In this document: positions 1 to 10,101 of the stretch, in pieces
How positions within the stretch are numbered: position 1 is the first letter of the stretch
Layout of the letters: each line of letters begins with the position of its first letter
From: Pseudomonas sp. JUb42
GTDB taxonomy: Bacteria; Pseudomonadota; Gammaproteobacteria; Pseudomonadales; Pseudomonadaceae
Assembly (NCBI RefSeq): GCF_024807945.1
Contig: NZ_JANUFD010000005.1
Span: 186,001-250,000, forward strand
Reading direction: 5' to 3'
Length of the DNA stretch: 64,000 nt
Notes under the pieces: generated by a model
Database searches by the model: none
The model's input: only the letters and a program-made list of their open reading frames with translations
Told to the model about the DNA's origin: nothing
Made by a program: the position numbers and the translations under genes

Positions 1-154
1 AATCCAGGCCGGTGGCCATGAAACCCTGCTCAGTAAGCACCTCGGTGCCGCAGCGGATCAGCAGCTCACGGGTGTGCAGGTTGTCCCGGTCGACACGAGG
101 CGGACGGCCGGGGCGTCGAGGCAGTGGTTGTGTCTGGAGGGCTTCTGTTGTCAT
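1..154 (-). CDS. TetR-family transcriptional regulator, N-terminal fragment
   Basis: The minus strand opens with an ATG at 154-152 and stays open to the window edge, giving about 51 codons. The start of the peptide has a basic RRPGRPPR stretch followed by a helix of the RELLIRCGTEVLTEQGF type, which is the usual beginning of a TetR helix-turn-helix domain. The ligand-binding half lies outside the window. The gene is divergent from the nitronate monooxygenase gene, with a palindrome between them, so a local repressor role is likely. The family call is fairly safe; the ligand is unknown. Confidence 0.75.
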   Translation of the reverse strand, partial: MTTEALQTQPLPRRPGRPPRVDRDNLHTRELLIRCGTEVLTEQGFMATGLD

Positions 155-165
155 ATTTTGAATAA

Positions 166-180
166 TAGACTGATCGTCTC
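166..180. promoter_or_regulatory. Candidate TetR operator between divergent genes
   Basis: TAGAC-TGATC-GTCTC forms an inverted repeat (AGAC/GTCT arms with a 5-base spacer). It sits 11 bases upstream of the TetR start and about 85 bases upstream of the nitronate monooxygenase start. The arms resemble the TAGAC...GTCTA boxes known for NemR-like TetR repressors. Assigning it to the neighbouring regulator is inference from position. Confidence 0.45.
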
Positions 181-264
181 TTAATTCAAGTACGACTAAA
201 GAATGCCACGCTGTTAACCTTGTGCCGCTGCTCAACCATCCCCCACGATCATGGAGAGAAGACA

Positions 265-2192
<1,928 letters not shown>

Positions 2193-2870
2193 ATGTTGAG
2201 CGGGGCCGACTTTGCGGCGATAGGACTGACCCTGAAACTGGCGTCCCTGACGACCCTGATTCTGTTGTTGGTCGGTACACCCATCGCCCTGTGGCTGGCC
2301 CATACCCGCTCTTGGCTCAAGGGGCCCGTCGGCGCAATCGTGGCCCTGCCACTGGTGTTGCCGCCGACGGTGATCGGCTTCTATTTATTACTGCTGCTGG
2401 GGCCTAACGGCGCCGTGGGCCAGTTCACCCAGGCCCTGGGCCTGGGCACCCTGACCTTCAGTTTCACCGGGCTAGTGATCGGTTCGGTGCTCTATTCCAT
2501 GCCCTTTGTCGTGCAGCCGTTGCATAACGCCTTCGCGGCAATTGGCACACGTCCGCTGGAAGTGGCCGCGACCCTGCGCGCCAATCCGCTGGACACCTTT
2601 TTCACCGTCGTGCTGCCCCTGGCCCGACCGGGCTTTGTCACGGCGGCCATTCTCGGCTTCGCCCACACCGTCGGCGAATTCGGTGTGGTGCTGATGATTG
2701 GCGGCAATATTCCCAACAAGACCCGCGTGGTCTCGGTACAGATCTTCGATCATGTCGAGGCCATGGAGTACGCCCAGGCCCACTGGCTGGCGGCGGCCAT
2801 GCTGGTCTTTTCATTTCTGGTGCTGCTGGTGCTGTATTCCAGCGGCACGCGCAAGGCCGGCTGGAGCTGA
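2193..2870 (+). CDS. modB: Molybdate ABC transporter permease ModB
   Basis: Inner-membrane permease of 225 residues. The ATG directly follows the modA stop with no gap, so translation is probably coupled. Several hydrophobic helices are visible, and the EAA-type cytoplasmic loop that contacts ModC reads EVAATLRANPLDTFFTVVLP near residues 125-145. Family knowledge makes this the channel-forming subunit of the ModB2C2 importer. Nothing is odd in length or sequence. Confidence 0.95.
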   Translation: MLSGADFAAIGLTLKLASLTTLILLLVGTPIALWLAHTRSWLKGPVGAIVALPLVLPPTVIGFYLLLLLGPNGAVGQFTQALGLGTLTFSFTGLVIGSVLYSMPFVVQPLHNAFAAIGTRPLEVAATLRANPLDTFFTVVLPLARPGFVTAAILGFAHTVGEFGVVLMIGGNIPNKTRVVSVQIFDHVEAMEYAQAHWLAAAMLVFSFLVLLVLYSSGTRKAGWS

Positions 2871-2873
2871 TTC

Positions 2874-3962
2874 TTGACCTCTCCCATCGAAATCCGCCTG
2901 CGCGTGGCCTACCCCGAATTCAGCATCGATATCGACCTGAGCCTGCCCGGTCGCGGCGTTACTGCTTTGTACGGGCACTCCGGGTCGGGCAAGACCACCT
3001 GTCTGCGCTGCGTGGCCGGGCTGGAAAAAGCCGGGCACGGCTATATACGGATCAACGACGAAGTCTGGCAGGACAGTGACCGGGGGTTTTTCCTGGCACC
3101 GCACAAACGTGCACTGGGTTATGTGTTTCAAGAAGCCAGCCTGTTTCCCCATTTGTCGGTGCAGGGCAATCTGGAGTTCGGCCTGAAGCGCATCGCCGCC
3201 AGTGATCGACGCATCCAGTTGCATCAGGCCGCCGAACTGCTGGGCATCGACCACCTGCTGGCACGGCGCCCCGACAAGCTCTCCGGCGGTGAACGCCAGC
3301 GCGTCGGTATTGCCCGCGCCCTGCTCACCAGCCCACGTCTGCTGTTGCTCGATGAGCCGCTGGCGGCGCTGGATAGCTTGCGTAAAAACGAGATCCTACC
3401 GTATCTGGAGCGTCTGCATGATGAGCTGCAGATCCCCATGCTGTACGTCAGCCATTCCCAGGACGAGGTCGCACGGCTGGCTGATCATTTGGTGCTGCTT
3501 GAGCAGGGTCGGGCCATTGCCAGCGGAACCATCGGCGAGACACTGGCACGCCTGGACCTGCCCTTGGCCATGGGCGATGACGCTGGCGTGGTGATCAAGG
3601 GGGTGGTCAGCGCCTATGACGACAAGTACCAACTGGTGAGCGTGAATCTGCCGGGCAGTGCCCTGCAGATGCGCGTGGCCCACGCGGCGCTGGCGGTGGG
3701 CAAGGCTCTGCGCTGCAAGGTCCAGGCCCGGGATGTCAGCCTGAGTCTGCTGGGCGATGAACCCAGCAGCATCCTCAACCGCCTGCCGGTGACCGTGGTC
3801 AGCCAGATCGCCGCTGACAATGCCGCCCACGTCCTGCTGCGCCTGGACGCCGAGGGCACAGCGCTGCTGGCGCGGATTACCCGCTACTCGTTTGATCATT
3901 TGCAGATCTGTCCGGGCCAGCGCTTATGGGCGCAGATCAAGGCGGTGGCGGTGTTGGCATAA
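2874..3962 (+). CDS. modC: Molybdate ABC transporter ATP-binding protein ModC
   Basis: A 362-residue ABC ATPase with Walker [10 protein letters not shown] near residue 35, signature [15 protein letters not shown] near 135, and Walker [13 protein letters not shown] near 155. A C-terminal Mop-like (TOBE) molybdate-binding region follows from about residue 295. The start is TTG at 2874, three bases after the modB stop; it sits on GGAGCTGA, and no ATG upstream would fit. Together with modA and modB it completes the high-affinity molybdate importer. A convergent XRE gene ends 15 bases downstream. Confidence 0.93.
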   Translation: MTSPIEIRLRVAYPEFSIDIDLSLPGRGVTALYGHSGSGKTTCLRCVAGLEKAGHGYIRINDEVWQDSDRGFFLAPHKRALGYVFQEASLFPHLSVQGNLEFGLKRIAASDRRIQLHQAAELLGIDHLLARRPDKLSGGERQRVGIARALLTSPRLLLLDEPLAALDSLRKNEILPYLERLHDELQIPMLYVSHSQDEVARLADHLVLLEQGRAIASGTIGETLARLDLPLAMGDDAGVVIKGVVSAYDDKYQLVSVNLPGSALQMRVAHAALAVGKALRCKVQARDVSLSLLGDEPSSILNRLPVTVVSQIAADNAAHVLLRLDAEGTALLARITRYSFDHLQICPGQRLWAQIKAVAVLA

Positions 3963-3977
3963 GCTCCACAGACCCTT

Positions 3978-4289
3978 TCAGCGCCTGGCAGTCTCCATCG
4001 CCACGGTAAACGCCCGTACCGCCATCTCCACCTCCTTGAGCAAGACATCCTGCGGGGTAATAACCGCCTCGGGATTGCGCACATCTTGATCCATGCGCTC
4101 GGTCAGCACATAGAGCACATCCACCCCGCCCCTCGCCAGCGCCACCAGATAGTCCGCCTTGGGCAAACGCTCACCACTTTCATACTTGCCCTGGGCATTG
4201 GCCGCCACACCGCCCATGGCGCCGAGCGCCTGCTGCGACAATCCCAGACGCTTGCGCTCTGCTCTCAATCGCGTACCTAGTTCTTTCAT
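3978..4289 (-). CDS. Small XRE-family helix-turn-helix regulator
   Basis: A 103-residue protein whose first 60 residues form a Cro/CI-type helix-turn-helix (RLRAERKRLGLSQQALGAM, then ANAQGKYESG). The start MKELGTRL at 4289 is preferred over a longer in-frame start at 4388 because the domain begins there. It is a close paralogue of the regulator at 43891-44256: I count about 42 identical residues of 59 across the aligned helix-turn-helix region. It lies convergent to modC and divergent from the uvrA2-like gene. Target unknown. Such proteins are often phage-derived regulators, but no phage genes flank it. Confidence 0.75.
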   Translation of the reverse strand: MKELGTRLRAERKRLGLSQQALGAMGGVAANAQGKYESGERLPKADYLVALARGGVDVLYVLTERMDQDVRNPEAVITPQDVLLKEVEMAVRAFTVAMETARR

Positions 4290-4480
4290 GGACCTGCCTG
4301 CTCCGTTGTCTTGGGCGCGCAAGTCTGGCAAAAAGCGTGGTAGCCGACCCCTATCCAGGCCACTCAGTCGGTTTTTCAGTAAAAACAAAGAGACTATTCC
4401 TACAAAAAACCGTCAGAACACAACAGCATTTGATACAAATCAGCCACATGACACTTATTGACTCCCGATGAAGGCCGCCA

Positions 4481-7021
4481 ATGACTTCACAGCACGACGC
4501 CCCCGATGACGCCCTCCTTGCCAGCCCGATCAGCCGAGGCCTGGTCCGGGTGCGCGGCGCCCGTGAGCACAACCTGAAAAATGTCGACGTGGATATTCCC
4601 CGGGACGCCTTGGTGGTGTTCACCGGCGTGTCTGGCTCGGGCAAGTCATCACTGGCATTTTCCACCTTGTACGCCGAGGCCCAGCGGCGCTATTTCGAAT
4701 CCGTGGCACCTTATGCGCGGCGCCTGATCGATCAGGTCGGCGTGCCGGATGTTGACTCGATCGAAGGCTTGCCGCCGGCCGTCGCCCTGCAACAGCAGCG
4801 CGGTACGCCGAGTACGCGCTCATCGGTGGGCAGCGTCACGACCCTGTCGAGCCTGATCCGCATGCTGTATTCCCGGGCCGGTCACTATCCGGCCGGGCAA
4901 ACCATGCTGTATGCCGAAGACTTTTCGCCCAATACGCCACAGGGCGCCTGCCCGCAGTGCCACGGTCTGGGTCGGGTGTACGAAGTCACTGAAAAGACCA
5001 TGGTCCCGGACGACTCTCTGACCATCCGCCAGCGCGCGGTAGCGTCATGGCCTACCGCCTGGCAGGGGCAAAACCTGCGCGACATCCTCGTCACGCTCGG
5101 TTATGACGTCGATATTCCGTGGCGCGACCTGCCCAAGGAGCAGCGCGACTGGATTCTGTTCACCGAAGAACAACCCACGGCGCCGGTGTATGCCGGTCTG
5201 ACCCCGGCCCAGACCCGCGAAGCCCTCAAGCGCAAACTCGAGCCCAGCTACCAGGGCACCTTCACCGGCGCCCGGCGCTACATCCTGCATACCTTCACCC
5301 ACTCACAAAGTGCGCTGATGAAGAAGCGGGTTTCGCAGTTCATGATCGGCAGCCCCTGCTCACTGTGTGACGGCAAACGCCTGACCCGTGCGGCACTGTC
5401 GGTCACGTTCGCCGGTTACGACATCGGCCAACTGGCACAGATGCCGCTGCTGCAACTGGCCGAAATTCTGCGTCCAGTGGCGCAACAGAGCACAGGCAAC
5501 TCGGACTTGTCCGTGGAGAAACAGCTCGCCGCCCAACGCATCGCCCAGGACCTGCTGGCCAGGGTCAGTACCCTCACCGATCTTGGCCTGGGCTATCTGG
5601 CCCTGGAACGCAGTACACCAACCCTGTCTTCAGGGGAGCTGCAACGGCTGCGTCTGGCGACGCAACTGGGTTCGCAGCTGTTCGGCGTTATCTATGTACT
5701 GGATGAGCCGTCCGCCGGGCTGCATCCCGCCGACGGTGAAGCCCTATTCAACGCCCTGCAACGGCTCAAGGCCGCCGGTAACTCGCTGTTCGTCGTCGAG
5801 CACGATCTGGAAACGATGCGTCGTGCCGACTGGCTGATCGATGTCGGCCCCGCCGCAGGCGAGCATGGTGGCCAGGTGCTGTATAGCGGCCCGCCTGCAG
5901 GACTGGAGCAGGTGGAGGCCTCACGGACTCGCCTGCACCTGTTCGCTCAGCCCGATTCCCGTCAGCACACTCGACGCCAACCCAAGGACTGGCTGCGCCT
6001 GGAAGGCATCACTCGCAACAATCTGAACAACCTGAGCGCCGAGTTCCCGCTGGGCTGCTTTACCGCCGTGACCGGGATTTCCGGCTCGGGCAAATCTAGC
6101 CTGGTCAGCCACGCCTTGCTCGAACTGGTCGGCGAACATCTCGGCCAGACCCGCGCCAACAACGACAGCGAAGCACCGAGCCAGGAAGACGACGCCCCCC
6201 AGACCAGCAGTGGCCAGGTAGTGGCCGGACTGCAGGCGATTCGCCGTCTGGTCCAGGTCGATCAGAAACCCATCGGCCGCACGCCGCGTTCCAACCTGGC
6301 GACCTACACCGGGCTGTTCGATAACGTGCGCAAACTGTTCGCCGCTACAGCCGAGGCGCAGGCCCGGCAATACGACGCCGGGCAGTTCTCCTTCAACGTC
6401 GCCAAGGGCCGTTGCCCGAATTGCGAAGGCGAAGGTTTTGTCAGCGTCGAGCTGCTGTTCATGCCCAGCGTCTATGCGCCCTGCCCGACCTGCCACGGCA
6501 GCCGCTACAACGAAGAAACCCTGGCCATCCAATGGCAAGGCCTGAACATCGCCCAGGTGCTGCAACTGACCGTCGATGACGCCCTCCCCGTGTTCGCCGA
6601 CGAGCCCGGTATCCTGCGTGCCCTGACTGTGCTGCGCGATATCGGCCTGGGCTATCTGCGCCTCGGCCAACCCGCTACCGAACTGTCCGGCGGCGAAGCG
6701 CAACGCATCAAACTCGCCACCGAACTGCAACGCAACCAGCGCGGCGCGACCCTCTATGTCCTCGACGAGCCCACCACGGGCCTGCACCCGAGCGACGTCG
6801 ACCGCCTGCTCAAACAGCTCAACCAGTTGGTTGATGGCGGCCATACGGTGGTCGTGGTCGAACATGAAATGCGCGTCGTGGCCCAGAGCGACTGGGTCAT
6901 CGATATCGGACCGGGGGCCGGGGATAAAGGCGGCAGGATTGTGGTGAGCGGCACGCCGGAGACGGTGGCGGGCAATAAGGAGAGTCGGACGGCGCCGTTT
7001 TTGCGTAAGGTATTGGGCTGA
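4481..7021 (+). CDS. UvrA2-type excinuclease ABC subunit A paralogue
   Basis: An 846-residue tandem ABC ATPase of the UvrA family. It has two Walker A motifs ([10 protein letters not shown] near residue 50, [10 protein letters not shown] near 530), two signatures ([26 protein letters not shown]) and zinc-finger cysteine pairs (CPQC/CHGLG near 160; [12 protein letters not shown] with CPTCHG near 640-670). Canonical UvrA is about 940 residues. The shorter length fits class II UvrA (UvrA2), which usually lacks the UvrB-binding insertion and has been linked to tolerance of DNA-binding drugs in some bacteria. It is monocistronic, after a weak AAGG site. The role in this strain is inference. Confidence 0.85.
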   Translation: MTSQHDAPDDALLASPISRGLVRVRGAREHNLKNVDVDIPRDALVVFTGVSGSGKSSLAFSTLYAEAQRRYFESVAPYARRLIDQVGVPDVDSIEGLPPAVALQQQRGTPSTRSSVGSVTTLSSLIRMLYSRAGHYPAGQTMLYAEDFSPNTPQGACPQCHGLGRVYEVTEKTMVPDDSLTIRQRAVASWPTAWQGQNLRDILVTLGYDVDIPWRDLPKEQRDWILFTEEQPTAPVYAGLTPAQTREALKRKLEPSYQGTFTGARRYILHTFTHSQSALMKKRVSQFMIGSPCSLCDGKRLTRAALSVTFAGYDIGQLAQMPLLQLAEILRPVAQQSTGNSDLSVEKQLAAQRIAQDLLARVSTLTDLGLGYLALERSTPTLSSGELQRLRLATQLGSQLFGVIYVLDEPSAGLHPADGEALFNALQRLKAAGNSLFVVEHDLETMRRADWLIDVGPAAGEHGGQVLYSGPPAGLEQVEASRTRLHLFAQPDSRQHTRRQPKDWLRLEGITRNNLNNLSAEFPLGCFTAVTGISGSGKSSLVSHALLELVGEHLGQTRANNDSEAPSQEDDAPQTSSGQVVAGLQAIRRLVQVDQKPIGRTPRSNLATYTGLFDNVRKLFAATAEAQARQYDAGQFSFNVAKGRCPNCEGEGFVSVELLFMPSVYAPCPTCHGSRYNEETLAIQWQGLNIAQVLQLTVDDALPVFADEPGILRALTVLRDIGLGYLRLGQPATELSGGEAQRIKLATELQRNQRGATLYVLDEPTTGLHPSDVDRLLKQLNQLVDGGHTVVVVEHEMRVVAQSDWVIDIGPGAGDKGGRIVVSGTPETVAGNKESRTAPFLRKVLG

Positions 7022-7048
7022 AACGTAAAAAGCCTTACGCTGAAACGA

Positions 7049-7084
7049 CAAGGGCCTACGGAGGAAACCTCACGTAAGCCCTTG
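7049..7084 (-). terminator. Hairpin downstream of tRNA-Leu
   Basis: CAAGGGCCTACG and CGTAAGCCCTTG pair with one mismatch across a 12-base loop, 10 bases beyond the tRNA-Leu 3' end on the minus strand. The trailing T content is modest, so this may act as a processing or weak termination hairpin and may also serve the convergent uvrA2-like gene. Confidence 0.5.
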
Positions 7085-7093
7085 ATCTTTATG

Positions 7094-7179
7094 TGGTGCC
7101 CCGAGCCGGGGTCGAACCGGCACGTCCAAAGGACGAGGGATTTTAAGTCCCTTGCGTCTACCAATTTCGCCATCGGGGC
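7094..7179 (-). tRNA. tRNA-Leu(UAA)
   Basis: The minus strand folds as an 86-nt class II tRNA: acceptor GCCCCGA pairing with TCGGGGC, anticodon loop CTTAAAA with anticodon TAA, a long variable arm (CGTCCTTTGGACG), T-loop GGTTCGACCCC and an encoded 3' CCA. In most Pseudomonas this gene is last in a Gly-Cys-Leu tRNA cluster after pgsA; here it stands alone, about 4 kb beyond tRNA-Cys. Confidence 0.97.
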
Positions 7180-7197
7180 GGTAGCGCCAAGGCAGGG

Positions 7198-7226
7198 AAT
7201 ATATACATCCCTCCCCGGTGAAGCAA
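7198..7226 (-). promoter_or_regulatory. Probable sigma-70 promoter for tRNA-Leu
   Basis: On the minus strand TTGCTT, a 17-base spacer and TATATT lead into a GC-rich discriminator (CCCTGCC), with the tRNA 5' end about 19 bases beyond the -10 box. The near-consensus boxes, ideal spacing and GC-rich start region are typical of stable-RNA promoters. It would let this tRNA be made independently of pgsA. The rest of the 7180-7502 gap shows no gene. Confidence 0.65.
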
Positions 7227-7502
7227 GCCAACTGGCCAGGAAAGTGCGACAAATTCTTGCATGAGCCTTCATATAAAAACGTTGAAAAATCATCTATCTA
7301 CGCTGCATTTTTATGTTAACGACCTAACAGTCGCATAACGAACGCCGTTGCTTCCCATCCCCTGACGACGTCTTTAGACAAGAATGCTAAAGTGCGCGCA
7401 CCGAAGCGTACGCGCAATCAAAACGCCACTATCGCCCAGATTCAGGCTTACACTGCACCACAGCTATCAATCACTCTTCATCGTATTCCCGAGGTTCATA
7501 TC

Positions 7503-7886
7503 ATGCGTTTGACATTCCCTGCCCTAGTTCTTGGATTGCTGGTCGCGCAAGGCGCACTGGCTGGCGAGGCTTCTACAGCCGTGGGTGGCGGTCTGGGCGG
7601 TGCGCTGGGCAATATCGTCGGCCAGAAAATGGGCGGCAGCACTGGTGCAGCACTGGGTGCCGGTGTTGGCGGCGCAGCAGGCAGCGCGGTCGGCGCCAAG
7701 AAAGGCACCAAGGTCAAGGCAGCCATCGGCGGTGGCCTGGGTTCGGCAGGCGGTTCGTTGCTGGGCAATAAGCTGGGCGGCAGCACCGGTGGGACGATCG
7801 GCGCAGGCCTCGGTGGCGCTGCTGGCGGCGCAATCGCTGGCAGCATGGGCGGTGACAAGAAGTCGCACAAAAGACACGATAACTGA
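7503..7886 (+). CDS. Glycine-zipper envelope protein, function unknown
   Basis: A 127-residue protein with a clear signal peptide (MRLTFPALVLGLLVAQGALA, cleavage near residue 20). The mature part is almost wholly repeated glycine-rich GxxxG segments: GGGLGGALGNIVGQKMGG occurs twice in near-identical form around a central KKGTK hinge, and the tail is basic (DKKSHKRHDN). Glycine zippers of this kind form tightly packed membrane helices in outer-membrane lipoproteins and pore-like proteins, but there is no lipobox here. The ATG at 7503 is chosen because the signal peptide starts there. The internal duplication suggests two hairpins of transmembrane or membrane-lying helices. No function can be assigned. 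Confidence 0.75.
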   Translation: MRLTFPALVLGLLVAQGALAGEASTAVGGGLGGALGNIVGQKMGGSTGAALGAGVGGAAGSAVGAKKGTKVKAAIGGGLGSAGGSLLGNKLGGSTGGTIGAGLGGAAGGAIAGSMGGDKKSHKRHDN

Positions 7887-7934
7887 GTAACCCAAAGGCT
7901 TTGCAGGCCTGGTCCTGCAAAGCCCATGACCGGG

Positions 7935-8252
7935 CTACTTGGGTGAAATAACAAGCAACAGCATCAGCAGCACAAGCAAGCCGCCGATCAACCAGTCCCC
8001 AACACCGCTTTTACGCCCCGCCCGCCGCAACACCCTGTGCTCCAGACACATCACCTCCTCGACGTACATCTTGATAAACAGCAGCTTTTCGTCCTCCGAG
8101 CAGGACGCGAGAAACGCCTGCAATTCCTCCATCTGCTGGTTCTCCAGGCGCAATACGTCTCCGCCCCGCTCATGCACGACTTTGCGCTCGGTGAAATCGC
8201 GCAACGCCCTGGCTCTGGCCCTGGTTCGATAAGTTCTTTTTTTAATAGCCAT
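7935..8252 (-). CDS. Small tail-anchored membrane protein, unknown
   Basis: A 105-residue protein with a very basic N-terminus (AIKKRTYRTRARARALR), an acidic helical middle (QQMEELQAFLASCSEDEKLL) and one C-terminal hydrophobic segment (IGGLLVLLMLLLVIS) ending three residues later. This layout suggests a cytoplasmic domain anchored by a C-terminal helix. It is not recognised as a named family. It faces the glycine-zipper gene, with 48 bases between the stops. Confidence 0.6.
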   Translation of the reverse strand: MAIKKRTYRTRARARALRDFTERKVVHERGGDVLRLENQQMEELQAFLASCSEDEKLLFIKMYVEEVMCLEHRVLRRAGRKSGVGDWLIGGLLVLLMLLLVISPK

Positions 8253-8580
8253 GTCACGCCCCTGACCCCCAAGACCTTTGGGGAGCAGGTGAAAGCTAGC
8301 AATTAGCTAGTGGTCATGGGAGGTTCAAGCACCAATCACAGAAACTTCCCACATAACAGAAAGAGAAGACTTACATGCGATCTTCTTTTTGAATTAATAA
8401 TCCGTGCAAACTCTAGCCATTTGGATATCCCGCCATAACGCCTCAATGCACCGAGAAGCCCATATCAAAAAAGGGGTAGCAACGAGTTAACGCCCCCCGG
8501 GAGGCCCTGCAGGACGCAGACTTGCACTAAAAATGAATTCCATCGATGACGATAATTCATGAAAAAGATGTGATTTTTTT
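8253..8580. other. Intergenic region without recognised gene
   Basis: Between two divergent genes for unknown membrane proteins lie 328 bases with several AT-rich tracts (for example 8571-8580, all T after GA). No tRNA, clear terminator or conserved operator was seen. It presumably holds both promoters. Confidence 0.5.
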
Positions 8581-9321
8581 GTGAAAATATCGTTATTTAA
8601 GCGCCGGGCTGACAAAACGATCAGCCTTCCGGATGGAGCTTTTGACGTGCAATCCCCTTTTGAAGACCTGAAATCAGCATCATTGGGCTTGATCCTCAGG
8701 CTTGCCCTGGTTGGGTTGGCACTGACGATGATATGGCTCGACGTCGCGATCTTTCATACAGAAATTCTGGAAATCTCCTTCACCGAAATCAGTCAGGAAC
8801 TGATGCTTTTTGGCTGTGCGCTGCTCTTCTGGTTTTCGCCGGGTGACGCTAGCCAGAAAGGCTTCAAAATATTGGCAGGCGGCTTTTTTGCCTGCCTGTT
8901 GATGCGCGAACTCGACGGCCTGTTCGACCCCATCAGCCACAGCGCCTGGTGCCTGCCCTTCTCCGTCATCGCCATCGTCTGCCTGGTCAAAGGCTTCAAC
9001 GCCCAACACCGCGACAATACCTTTGCTGCCCTGTCCGCGTTCAGCCGCACACCGGCTTTCGGCACGCTTTCGACCGGGTTGGGTATCCTGGTGTTCTCCC
9101 GGGTATTTGGCATGGGCTCGCTGTGGCATATGATTCTTGGCGATGGCTACGCACGCCTGGCCAAGACCACGGTAGAAGAAGGAATCGAATTACTGACGTA
9201 TTCAATGTGGCTGGCCGGGAGCGTCGATTATTATGTGCGACAGCGGGCATTGGTCGCAGGCAGCAAAAATAAGTTGTCGATGGAAAGCCTCGGGCGCCAT
9301 GTCTATAGCCCGAGCAAGTGA
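8581..9321 (+). CDS. Multi-pass inner-membrane protein, unknown
   Basis: A 246-residue protein read from a GTG at 8581; an in-frame stop at 8560-8562 rules out any earlier start. The N-terminal 30 residues are soluble (KRRADKTISLPDG...), then hydrophobic segments follow at about 38-56, 66-86, 95-110, 118-136 and 150-170. This resembles uncharacterised Pseudomonas integral membrane proteins, and no catalytic motif is visible. The ribosome site is poor (AAAAAGA 12 bases upstream), so expression may be low. It lies inside the 4-kb block separating tRNA-Leu from tRNA-Cys. Confidence 0.65.
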   Translation: MKISLFKRRADKTISLPDGAFDVQSPFEDLKSASLGLILRLALVGLALTMIWLDVAIFHTEILEISFTEISQELMLFGCALLFWFSPGDASQKGFKILAGGFFACLLMRELDGLFDPISHSAWCLPFSVIAIVCLVKGFNAQHRDNTFAALSAFSRTPAFGTLSTGLGILVFSRVFGMGSLWHMILGDGYARLAKTTVEEGIELLTYSMWLAGSVDYYVRQRALVAGSKNKLSMESLGRHVYSPSK

Positions 9322-9422
9322 ATCATCGCGGCCTGATTAGTAACCGGGCCGCTATCTGACATGGTGATGCACAGTGATAGCGAGTTAGAATCACCGTCCT
9401 CCCCATGAAACGGAATTCCTCC

Positions 9423-10043
9423 ATGTTGCTTCGCGCAGTCTTGATGCTGCTCGCCTTCGCCACCCTTGGCGGCTGCGCATTCGGCCATAAACTCGATTAC
9501 CGACAATCCACTACCACCACGTCTGCACACACCTCCAAGCCTATCGCGATCAACGTGATCGATCAGCGCCCTTACGTTATCTCCGGCGACAAGAAACCGA
9601 TCTACGTGGGGACATTACGGGCCCTGTATTACAACCCGTTCAATATCAATACCTTGACCGGCCTGCCGTTATCCTCGGACCTTGCTGAGGCGATACGAGT
9701 GTCCCTGGAACACGCGTCGATCAATGCCAAAGTGGTCTATTCCAACCTAGACGCAGAGCCCGGGCAAAAACTGCTGGTGCTGACCGTCCGTGAATGGAAA
9801 AGCGATGCCTACATGCGCATCCGCTTCGACTACGACATTACTGCAAGCGTAATTGATGGGGCCGGCAAAGAGTTGGCGAGCAAAAGTGTCAAGAGCACCC
9901 TCCAGATCAATAACTACATTCTTGCAGGCTCCAACGCCCTCCTTAACGTGCTGGACGACAAAGAGATTGTCGCGGCATTGTCTGCGGATCCGGTGGCAGC
10001 CGTCTCTGTCCCGGCTCCTGCGGCCAGCGCGCAGCGTCAATGA
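9423..10043 (+). CDS. Putative lipoprotein, unknown
   Basis: About 206 residues starting with a signal sequence and lipobox (MLLAFATLGGC, with Cys near residue 17), so probably lipidated. The body has a VIDQRPYV strand and a regular alpha/beta pattern (DLAEAIRVSLEHASINAKVV, LLVLTVREWKSDAYMRIRF) that recalls YajG-like and related outer-membrane lipoproteins; that likeness is a guess. The ATG at 9423, with GGA nine bases upstream, is preferred; the ATG at 9405 is in frame but has no ribosome site. The tail is Ala/Pro-rich. It converges on the secreted protein gene at 10086. Confidence 0.65.
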   Translation: MLLRAVLMLLAFATLGGCAFGHKLDYRQSTTTTSAHTSKPIAINVIDQRPYVISGDKKPIYVGTLRALYYNPFNINTLTGLPLSSDLAEAIRVSLEHASINAKVVYSNLDAEPGQKLLVLTVREWKSDAYMRIRFDYDITASVIDGAGKELASKSVKSTLQINNYILAGSNALLNVLDDKEIVAALSADPVAAVSVPAPAASAQRQ

Positions 10044-10077
10044 GTATGTATGACGAGGCTAGATAACCGGCCTACTG

Positions 10078-10101
10078 GAAGCCCACTATAAAGTGGGCTT
10101 C
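10078..10101. terminator. Hairpin shared by two convergent genes
   Basis: GAAGCCCACT-ATAA-AGTGGGCTTC is a perfect 10-bp stem. It lies between the convergent lipoprotein and secreted-protein genes, and its right arm overlaps the last codons and stop of the minus-strand gene. T-runs are short on both sides, so it may protect mRNA ends as well as terminate. Confidence 0.65.
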
